Assembly (NCBI GenBank): GCA_035552155.1
Contig: DASZLX010000010.1
Location: 1 to 64,000, forward strand
DNA length: 64,000 nucleotides
Source of the DNA: DASXHY01 sp035552155
Lineage (GTDB): Bacteria > Verrucomicrobiota > Verrucomicrobiia > Limisphaerales > DASXHY01
Direction of reading: 5' to 3'
How positions within the stretch are numbered: the stretch's first letter is position 1; every line of letters starts with the position of its first letter. Below the pieces are notes generated by a model. It saw nothing but the letters and a program-made list of their open reading frames with translations. It ran no database searches and was not told the origin of the DNA. A program made the position numbers and the translations under genes. Shown one piece after another: positions 9,107 to 17,100 of the stretch.

Positions 9107-9161
9107 GGGATTAAGTGTGGTGCGGATTTAGCTATTACCGACGCAGGAATATAGAAAGATT

Positions 9162-10256
9162 ATGGCAAAAATCGACGCTTTCTTCAATTTGATGTTCGAG
9201 CAAAAGGCTTCGGACCTGCACCTGGCTTCGGGCAATGCGCCGATGCTCCGCATCAACGGCGAACTCCAGCGCGTGGATTTTCCGCCGCTCGAGAATGACA
9301 GCCTCAAGACGATGCTCTACGAAATCGCGCCGGAGTACAAGATCAAGACCTTCGAAGAAACCGGCGACGTCGATTTCGGCTACGAGATTCCCAATATTTC
9401 CCGCTTCCGCGCGAATTTCTTCAACCAGAAAAACGGCGTTGCGGCGGTCTTCCGCCAGATCCCGAGCAAGGTGCTTTCATTCGAGGATTTTGAAAAGTTC
9501 GATGCGCCACTGCCGCCGGTGCTGAAAAAATTTGCCATGCTGCATCGCGGTTTGGTGGTCGTGACCGGCCCCACCGGCTCGGGCAAATCGACAACCCTCG
9601 CGGCGATGGTGGATTACGCGAATAAAAATCGCCGCGATCATATCATTACGGTGGAGGACCCGATTGAATTCGTGCACGAGAGCAAAAATTGCCTGGTCAA
9701 CCACCGCGAAGTAGGCGTGCACACGAAGAGTTTTGCGTCGGCGTTGCGCGGCGCGCTGCGTGAAGATCCGGACGTTGTTCTGGTGGGCGAATTGCGCGAC
9801 CTGGAAACCATCGAACTCGCGCTGGTGGCGGCGAGCACCGGGCATTTGGTCCTCGGCACCCTGCACACGCCCAGCGCGGCCAAGACCGTGGACCGTATCA
9901 TCGACGTTTTTCCGGCCGAGCAGCAGAACAAGATCCGCGCGACGCTTTCCGAAGCGTTGAAGGGAATTGTTGCGCAAAACCTGTTCAAGCGCGTGGACAA
10001 AAAAGGCCGCGTGGCGGCGCTGGAAATTCTCGTTTTCACGACGGCCATCGCCAATCTCGTGCGCGAGGGCAAGACGCATCAAATTCCGGGCATGATCCAG
10101 GTGGGCAAACGGCAGGGCAACCAGCCGCTGGACGACGCCATCATGGAGCATCTGCGGATGAAACGAATTTCCCCGGAGGAAGCCTACGACAAGGCGCTGG
10201 ATAAAAAGAAATTCCGGTCGTTCCTGCCGAATCCGCCGGAGGAAGACGAGAACTGA
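9162..10256 (+). CDS. pilT: PilT-type twitching motility ATPase
   Basis: A 364-residue member of the PilT/PilU secretion ATPase family. The N-terminal PAS-like domain contains the family start (KASDLHLASGNAPMLRINGE, about residues 15-34). The ATPase domain has Walker A GPTGSGKST (about 136-144), the Asp box (ITVEDPIEFVH), Walker B (DVVLVGELRDLET) and the His box (STGHLVLGTLHT). It would power retraction of type IV pili at the inner-membrane base. A second PilT-like gene follows 7 nt downstream, so this is the first gene of a three-gene operon. Which of the two is the main retraction motor cannot be told from sequence alone. Confidence 0.94.
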   Translation: MAKIDAFFNLMFEQKASDLHLASGNAPMLRINGELQRVDFPPLENDSLKTMLYEIAPEYKIKTFEETGDVDFGYEIPNISRFRANFFNQKNGVAAVFRQIPSKVLSFEDFEKFDAPLPPVLKKFAMLHRGLVVVTGPTGSGKSTTLAAMVDYANKNRRDHIITVEDPIEFVHESKNCLVNHREVGVHTKSFASALRGALREDPDVVLVGELRDLETIELALVAASTGHLVLGTLHTPSAAKTVDRIIDVFPAEQQNKIRATLSEALKGIVAQNLFKRVDKKGRVAALEILVFTTAIANLVREGKTHQIPGMIQVGKRQGNQPLDDAIMEHLRMKRISPEEAYDKALDKKKFRSFLPNPPEEDEN

Positions 10257-10263
10257 TTAAATT

Positions 10264-11475
10264 ATGCGCCGTCCCGAGTTGGATCTTATCCTGAACACGA
10301 TGCTGGAATCCCAGCCGGAAGTCTCCGACCTTTTGTTCACGGTCGACAAGCCGCTGCAGGTGGAATCCTTCGGCGAGTTGAAACCCGTCGCGATCGATCC
10401 GCCGATCCAGGCCCTTACGCCGTTCCAGACCGAGATGATTGCGCTCAATCTGATCGGAGAAAACAACTGGCACGCGGAGGATTTGTTGCGGCGCGGCTCG
10501 TGCGACGCCGCCTACACGCTGGCCGACAAGGCCCGTTTTCGTATCAACATTTTTTCGCAGCGCGGAAATTATTCCATCGTCTGCCGCAAGCTGAACACGG
10601 AAATCCCGACGCTCGACAAGCTGGGGCTGCCGGAAATCATCCGGCTGGTGCCGCGCGAAAAAACGGGCCTGGTGCTCGTGACCGGCGCGACGGGCTCCGG
10701 CAAATCCACAACGCTGGCGGCCATTCTCAACGAAATCAATCTCAACAAAGCGGTCCACATCATCACGCTGGAAGACCCGGTTGAATTTGTGCATCCGCAT
10801 CACGCGGCGACCTTCAACCAGCGCGAACTGGGGACGGATTTTGACAATTATTCCAACGGCCTGCGCGCGGCGTTACGCCAGGCGCCCAAGGTCATTCTCG
10901 TCGGCGAAATGCGCGACCGCGAAACGGTGAAGATTGCCTTGAGCGCGGCTGAAACCGGCCATTTGGTGTTGAGCACGCTGCACACGATCGACGCCGGGCA
11001 GACCATCAACCGTATCCTGGGTATGTTCGAAACCGAGGAGCAGGAGCAGATTCGCGGACGTTTGGCGGAGACGTTGCGGTGGGTCGTCAGCCAGCGATTG
11101 GTGCCGCGCGAAAGCGGTGGCCGCTACGCGATGCTGGAAATCATGGGCTCGAATTTGCGCACCCAGGAAACCATTCGTCTCGGCGAAACCGAGGGTAAAA
11201 GCTTTTACGAAATCATCGAGGCCAGCCAGCCGTTCGGCTGGCGGACGTTCGATTTCTCGGCGCTGGAAGCGTTCGAGAACGGCACGATCAGCGAGGAGAC
11301 CGCCCTGCTCTACTGCACCAAGCGCGGCCCGGTGACGCGCGGCATGGATAATCTCAAAAAGTCCCGCGGCGAATCCACCACGGACATTGCATCGTTGCGC
11401 ATGAAGGAAAAAGAGGCGGCCGCGGCCAAGGGCGCGGAAGCACCGCCGTCCGGACTGAAACTCAAATTGAAATAA
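10264..11475 (+). CDS. second PilT/PilU-type ATPase
   Basis: This 403-residue paralogue of the preceding gene keeps the complete ATPase core. Walker A is GATGSGKSTT (about residues 141-150), followed by LEDPVEFVHPHH, Walker B (KVILVGEMRDRET) and the His box (ETGHLVLSTLHT). Its N-terminal domain is more divergent (SDLLFTVDKPLQVESFGELK instead of the SDLHL core). It carries a longer, Lys/Ala-rich C-terminal tail (about 370-403), features reminiscent of PilU. It starts 7 nt after pilT and ends 3 nt before the next gene, so co-translation is likely. An accessory retraction ATPase is the best reading. Confidence 0.88.
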   Translation: MRRPELDLILNTMLESQPEVSDLLFTVDKPLQVESFGELKPVAIDPPIQALTPFQTEMIALNLIGENNWHAEDLLRRGSCDAAYTLADKARFRINIFSQRGNYSIVCRKLNTEIPTLDKLGLPEIIRLVPREKTGLVLVTGATGSGKSTTLAAILNEINLNKAVHIITLEDPVEFVHPHHAATFNQRELGTDFDNYSNGLRAALRQAPKVILVGEMRDRETVKIALSAAETGHLVLSTLHTIDAGQTINRILGMFETEEQEQIRGRLAETLRWVVSQRLVPRESGGRYAMLEIMGSNLRTQETIRLGETEGKSFYEIIEASQPFGWRTFDFSALEAFENGTISEETALLYCTKRGPVTRGMDNLKKSRGESTTDIASLRMKEKEAAAAKGAEAPPSGLKLKLK

Positions 11476-11478
11476 TCT

Positions 11479-11952
11479 ATGTCCGCCCAATTTGATTTTG
11501 TCAGCACAACCGACAAGCCGGCGCTGCTCGCATTCTCCACTCCTGAATGGCTCGAAGCGGCCCGTTCCGCCCTGAGCGAATTGGGCTACAAAGTCCATAC
11601 CGCGGCCACGCACGGCGATTTTCTGATTCGCTTCAGCCAGATTCGCTATCAGGTGGTCATCATCGAGGAACGGTTTGCCGCCAACGACATCACCGAGAAC
11701 ATGACGCTCGGAGCGATGCAACGCATGCCGACGAACCAGCGGCGCAACGCCACGGTGATTTTACTGGGTGATTCGTTCCAGACCTTCACGCCGATGCAGG
11801 CATTCCAACAAAGTGTCCACGCGGTCATCAATAGTTCCGAGCTGTTCCTGCTCAAGCAATTAATCGAAAAGACGATTGCTGACAACGAGGTTTTCCTCCA
11901 GACCTTCCGCGAAACGCAAACGCGGGTGCATACAACCGGCAAGGACGATTAA
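11479..11952 (+). CDS. degenerate receiver-like protein of the pilT operon
   Basis: This 157-residue protein has the alternating beta/alpha pattern of a CheY-like receiver. A beta strand and helix (ALLAFSTPEWLEAARSALSEL) come first, followed by YKVHTAATHGDFL, the third strand YQVVIIEERF, then ATVILLGDSF and SVHAVINSSELFLLKQLIEKTI. The acidic pocket at the end of strand 1 and the phospho-acceptor Asp after strand 3 are absent (EE in place of D). It is therefore read as a pseudo-receiver, not a phosphorylated regulator. It lies 3 nt behind the PilU-like gene and probably acts with the pilus motors. The fold assignment is by eye and moderate. Confidence 0.6.
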   Translation: MSAQFDFVSTTDKPALLAFSTPEWLEAARSALSELGYKVHTAATHGDFLIRFSQIRYQVVIIEERFAANDITENMTLGAMQRMPTNQRRNATVILLGDSFQTFTPMQAFQQSVHAVINSSELFLLKQLIEKTIADNEVFLQTFRETQTRVHTTGKDD

Positions 11953-11957
11953 GGGCG

Positions 11958-12035
11958 GCGGTTCGCTTGCCGGCGCTGTCATGTCCCTGGATTTCAGCCC
12001 GGCCGAAGGGCTTACTGCGGCTATAGTTGAACCGC
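11958..12035. repeat. structured inverted repeat between convergent genes
   Basis: A 7 bp closing stem (GCGGTTC at 11958-11964, GAACCGC at 12029-12035) encloses smaller hairpins such as AGCCC/GGGCT. It fills most of the 98 nt between two convergent genes. It could act as a bidirectional terminator, but it lacks a clear T-tract. Confidence 0.4.
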
Positions 12036-12050
12036 TCTCATCCCCTCTTC

Positions 12051-12611
12051 TCAGTTGGTGACCAAGTCATCAAACGTCCACATGATTTTGTCTTCGCCGG
12101 CGGAGCGAATTTCCATCTCCTGACCGGAAATTTGGTGAAAGAAAAACGGCGTACCGTAGGCGTCCACCATTTCGCCTTTTTCATTCACGCGCAAGCCGGA
12201 GTCGGCAACGAAATTAATCTGCCGGGGATTTTTCCCCATGAGCGCGGCGGTGATTTCGGGATTTGTACCGACCGGATTTTCACCGAAGGCAGCGCGGTAG
12301 TTGTGAATCACGACACGGGCCTTGTCCAGAACGGTCGACGGCGGCAGGGTTGGCGTTTCGTTTGTTTCAGCGGCTGAGTTTGGAGACGGATTCGGCGACG
12401 CGGCGCGGGAGGAGAAAGCGTTCGAGGTGATTGCCGTGGCAGGGACAGCGCCGGATGAGATGGCGGAACCATTTTGAGGCGGAGCATTGGAAGGAGCCTC
12501 GGAATTTGCGTGCTGCTGGAGTGAATTGCCGATTTGATCGTTTTTTGAACGGAAGAGAACGAAAATAACGAGGACGAGAAGAAAGACGATGAGGGGCCAG
12601 AGCTTTTTCAT
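12051..12611 (-). CDS. membrane-anchored protein with pseudopilin-like C-terminal motif
   Basis: This 186-residue protein has an N-terminal membrane anchor (WPLIVFLLVLVIFVLFR, about 4-20). A low-complexity Ser/Ala/Asn/Pro linker (about 25-90) and a small C-terminal domain follow. That domain ends VDAYGTPFFFHQ, MEIRSAGEDKIMWTFDD. The DxYGTP...SAGxDxxxxTxDD pattern resembles the C-terminal calcium-binding part of GspG-type pseudopilins, but the prepilin start (G-FTLxE) is missing. It is the last gene after the DUF1800 and DUF1501 genes (47 nt gap), which suggests a shared export or surface role. The function is unknown. Confidence 0.7.
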   Translation of the reverse strand: MKKLWPLIVFLLVLVIFVLFRSKNDQIGNSLQQHANSEAPSNAPPQNGSAISSGAVPATAITSNAFSSRAASPNPSPNSAAETNETPTLPPSTVLDKARVVIHNYRAAFGENPVGTNPEITAALMGKNPRQINFVADSGLRVNEKGEMVDAYGTPFFFHQISGQEMEIRSAGEDKIMWTFDDLVTN

Positions 12612-12658
12612 CTCGTGTCGGTTTTATTGAAGGACATCACAGACCGTGGTGATTATTT

Positions 12659-14182
12659 TCACGAGGCGTTCATAAACCCGAGATTCGGCGCGGTAAACCG
12701 GCCGATGTTCGGAAAAACGGTCGCGAGGTTGCTGCTGTCCACGCCGAACCAAGTCGCGATGGTGGCAAAATACTGGTCGATGGCGGTGGTGGGAATCCAG
12801 CGGCCGGTGCTGGTATCGTCGGGACCGTTGACGGTGAGGGTGGGAAATTTGCCATAAGTTTTCCCGCCGAGCACCGAGCCGTTGTTGCCCGCTCCCGAAC
12901 CGCCCATGATCAGATGATGACTGCCCCAGCCATGATCGCTCCCCTGCCCGTTGCTCGGGAACGTGCGTCCGAAATCGCTGGAGGTAAAAACCGTCACTTG
13001 ATCCTGAAGACCCAGCTGCTCCATGGCGCCTTGAAACGTCCTTAACGACTGGCTTAGCTCGGACAGCAGATTCGCGTGGGCGCCGAAAATCACGTTGTCC
13101 GGGTTGGCGCTGGTAAAATTCGTCTGGCCGCTGTGCAAATCGTAGCCGCCCACCTGGCAAAAGAAAATCTGCCGTTTCATGCCGAAGCCGTTCTGGCCGG
13201 TAGGCGGAGCGCCCTGCGTGCGGTTGCCAGCATCAATCAGGCGCGCCACCATTTTCAATTGCTGGCTGAGGCTGGAGGTGACGGTGGCGCCGCTGGGATT
13301 GACGATGGAGGTCGGAAAGCCGTTGGTCCAGAAATTCGCGGCGGCGCTGTTCGTGATCGCGTTGTTCAACAGCGCGCCGGTATTAATGCTATGCTCGGTG
13401 ACGCCCGCGTAGGCCTGCGCCTGCATGTTCGGGTAGGGGAGTCCCAGAATATTCGTGAGGGCCGCCAGCCGCGCGCCGGTGACGCCGCTGAGTGAAATCG
13501 CGCCGCTCGTCGAAACCGCATACTGCGACACAATATTGCCGACCTCGAACGTATTGGCGCCCGCCAGCGAAACCGACAGGGAAATTTGCGCGGCGGGATT
13601 GACCGAATTGAGCAGGTCCGCGCAGCGACCGCCCCAACCCGTGAGCGCGGGCTGGTCGGGAACCGACGTCTGCCATTGGGTCACCTGGTCGGCGTGGGAA
13701 AAAAGCTGCGGCGGCCTCTGTCCGCCGCTTTGATATTGCGCGCGCGTGATGGGCATCACCAGCGTGCCGGCGTTCATGAGAACCGCCAGCTTTCCCTCCT
13801 GGAAGAGTCCCTGCAATTCCGGGCAACCCGGATGAAATCCAAACGTATGGCCATCGGGATCCGTGTAATCGGTCGTGCCATCGCTCTTTTTCAGCCGGAG
13901 CAACGCGCTTTGCGGGATGGCCAGCACGGGCGTGCGGATCGCCGAATAATTACCATACTCGGTGGAGATGGTGGGCATGATCAGATTATTCGAATCGTTG
14001 CCACCGGCCATAAAAATGCACACCAGCGCCTTGTAATTGGTAATGTTCGATTGCGCCACGGCGGCGTTCATGAAACGCAAATCCCGGATGGCGGAAGTCA
14101 TCGCGGCCGTGCCGACCGCGGCGCAGGCGGCGCGGCGAAGAAAATCGCGCCGTGTGATGACCGAAACGTTCTTATCGTTCAT
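12659..14182 (-). CDS. DUF1501 family protein, Tat-exported
   Basis: This 507-residue protein begins with a twin-arginine signal (TRRDFLRRAACAAVGTAA, about residues 10-27). The family hallmarks are ALVCIFMAGGNDSNNLIMP (about 52-70), GTLVMPITRAQYQSGG and, near the C-terminus, VTVFTSSDFGRTFPSNG followed by GSDHGWGSHHLIMGG. DUF1501 proteins belong to the alkaline-phosphatase/sulfatase-like fold. They are almost always paired with DUF1800 proteins in Planctomycetota and Verrucomicrobiota, as here, where the DUF1800 stop lies 3 nt upstream. Folded export to the periplasm is predicted. No substrate is established. Confidence 0.93.
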   Translation of the reverse strand: MNDKNVSVITRRDFLRRAACAAVGTAAMTSAIRDLRFMNAAVAQSNITNYKALVCIFMAGGNDSNNLIMPTISTEYGNYSAIRTPVLAIPQSALLRLKKSDGTTDYTDPDGHTFGFHPGCPELQGLFQEGKLAVLMNAGTLVMPITRAQYQSGGQRPPQLFSHADQVTQWQTSVPDQPALTGWGGRCADLLNSVNPAAQISLSVSLAGANTFEVGNIVSQYAVSTSGAISLSGVTGARLAALTNILGLPYPNMQAQAYAGVTEHSINTGALLNNAITNSAAANFWTNGFPTSIVNPSGATVTSSLSQQLKMVARLIDAGNRTQGAPPTGQNGFGMKRQIFFCQVGGYDLHSGQTNFTSANPDNVIFGAHANLLSELSQSLRTFQGAMEQLGLQDQVTVFTSSDFGRTFPSNGQGSDHGWGSHHLIMGGSGAGNNGSVLGGKTYGKFPTLTVNGPDDTSTGRWIPTTAIDQYFATIATWFGVDSSNLATVFPNIGRFTAPNLGFMNAS

Positions 14183-14185
14183 AAA

Positions 14186-17100
14186 TTATTTCTGGATCGT
14201 GAAGTCCGGCGAGGCGGTGATCAAATGGACCACGGCCCGCACGCGGTCGCGCATCTGGGATTGCGTGGGCGGCGTGCTGAACGGGAAATTCACGGTGTTG
14301 GTAACGTAGTTCACGATGTTGCTCCGGGCCGCAACCGACAACTGGCCGGCGACCAGCAGGGAATTGAGGGAATCCACGAGCGAGGGAACCTGCGCACCCG
14401 CGGTGTAGTTCGTTGACATCCACGGGCCGAGGTCCAAGACGATGGCGCCGCTGTGGTTACTAAAGCTGCTCAGGCCATTGGTATTATTATTATTCGCCAG
14501 GATACCGCCTTCCAGGAAGTTCATCTGCAACGCCACGCTGGTGTCCGAAGTCAGTTGAAACTCCGGCGTCGTCAATCCGGCGGAGGCGAGCGCGCCGGGA
14601 AATTCGTAATTCGGGAAGAAGAAATTGAACACGGTGGCCGGACTGAGCGGCGACTGGGAAAGATTAGCGGTGGTGCCGTTGTCCGTGGCGCCAAGATTCC
14701 AGGTGTTCCACTGCACGGTGACGTTGCCGGATCGATACAGCGGCGGCGGGCCGAGCGGATAAACGCTTCCGCCACTCTGCGTCTGGGTCGCAGAGTTGGT
14801 CACTACAATCGTGAAATGCGACGGGTCGGGTATGGTCTGCACCTGGTATTGGCCATCGGCGGGAGTGGTGGAATTGAACACGACATACACCGTTTCATTC
14901 GACGAGAGCCCGTGCGGCCCGGCGCAACTGATCGTGACATTCGTTTTGCTTTGCGAAAAACCGCTGATGGAAATCTTCGGCAGCAAACAATTTCCGGAAC
15001 GCACCGCATTGTCCGGCGTGGCGACCGTGAATGAAGACGACGAAACGACCGTGACGACTTGATACAATCCGCTGACCGCGCCGCCAGTCGTGAAGGAAAG
15101 ATAAACCGCATTTCCCACGGCCAACCCGTGCCCGGAAATGTTCAAGGTAATCAGGTTTGTGTTCTGCGTGTAGGTTCCCGAATTGAGATTTGGCGCGGTG
15201 ATGGTGAAAGTGTTGGAACCGGTCACGGACACCGAATAAGCCTGATCCGGCAGCGCGGGATTCCCGGACGTGTCAGTGAAGGCAAGCGCAACCACGTCGC
15301 TATTATTCATGCGGTGCGGCGCGGCAGTGGTGATGATGGCGGTTTGCGTGCCGTTTTCCACGTAGGCTCCGGTCATGGAGGGGGGCGCGGGAAATGCGCG
15401 CGCCATGGCCGTGACGCGCAGCAGCGGTTCGCGTTGTTTGCCGAAGGCCGGGTCTGAGAGCGAAGTGGTGCCGCGCGCCTCGGGATCCAGCAGGATGGCC
15501 TTGATGACCGCCTGCAGGTCGCCGCGCACGCCGTTGCCGTTGTCATTGAAGGTTTGCGCGACGCGATAGATATAACCGCGGCTGGGATTGCTCGTCACGA
15601 GCCGCTGAATGAGCTGCCGTCCGATAAACGGCCCGACGTTTTGATTGTTGAAAATGGAATCCAACCCCTGCTCGAGGTCTTGAGAGCAATAAAAATCGAA
15701 GTTCGTGAGCGCCGTATTGGACGCACTGCCCAAGGCGGGCGGCAGCGTCACATTATCCAGCAGCAATTTCGCGTTCAAATCGTGGTGCAGCGGGACCAGC
15801 ACCATCACATTGGTATAGTTGACCGCCGGGCTGAACGTGGTGGGCAGCCGTCCGTTGGCCTGGTTGGTCTGGTAATAATTCCAACCGGTAAAAGTTTGGG
15901 CGAACCCGTTCACCACGTCCTGGTTGTACGTCGGCACCAGGTTTCCCTGCGAATCCAGGATTAACGTTCCGTCCGGCCACAGCCGGTTCAGGCCGATGGA
16001 GAAAAGCTGGTTGACCTCGCGTGCATAGTTTTCGTTCGCGTGCGTGCCGGTAATGATGCTGCCCTTGTCGTTGCCCTGCATGTTGAGATAGACGCCCATC
16101 GCCGGGGTGAGCGTGACCGCCTTGAGCAACGACCGGAAATTGCCAAACGAATTGTCCAGCAGCGTATCGTAATAATACCCGAGCGCGTCCGCGTGGTTCT
16201 CCAACGTGCCGGTTTCCGAAGCCACCATGATTTCGCTCAAGGCAAAGGCCACCCGCTGCCGCAATTGGTCCGGGGCCGTCACGGAATTCTGCCACCAGGC
16301 GTTGAACCAATCGGCACTGGGCCACGGATTGCTCGGGTCCGGGCTCTTGTTGGCAAACACCACCGGCAAATGATGCGTGGCCGGCAGCGAAAACTGGTTG
16401 TTGATCCAATTGGAGTAGCCCAGTGCTTGCACGGTCGCGATGTCCTCCTGGCTCGGCCCAAAGGTCGCTTGCGTGAGAAAACGCGCGGCGGCATTCGGGT
16501 CCGCGGAATCGTCCGTCCACGGCGGCAGGGGCGGCGGCGCGGTGAAGGTCTGGGAACCGGCGGCCAGCGTGAAGTGCCCGGCGATTTCACCGTTCGGATT
16601 CGCGGCAGTTTGAATCTCGATGAAGCATTTGTTCTCGTTGATGATTTCGAGAATGTCCTTGGTGCCAAGCGCGCCGGTGGGTTTAATCGACCAGACATAG
16701 CTGCCATCCGGCTGGGGATGCGCGGCGGCGATGTCGAACAGAAGCGTCGTGGGAAAATTCAGGTAGGGGTCCGAATAGATATGGTCCACGTGCGTACCGG
16801 CGAGATTATTGACCGAGTAATTCAAAATCGCCTTGGTGCCGTCCGCGCTCAGCCGCAGCGAAGCCGAGCCGACAGCGTCGCTGTTGATGCCCGGCAGCGC
16901 GAGCATGTTCGCCGAATACAGTGTGCCGGGAATATTGATCGGCAACGGCGGATAATAACGCGAAACCAAATAGGCCGGCGTGACACCCGCAGCGACTGTG
17001 TTCGTGCCCATTGGGTCCTGCAGCCAGCCAACGGACCAATTATCACCCGTGCCGGTCCCGGCCTTGTGCAGAATTTCGAGATAATATTTCTGCCCCGCGA

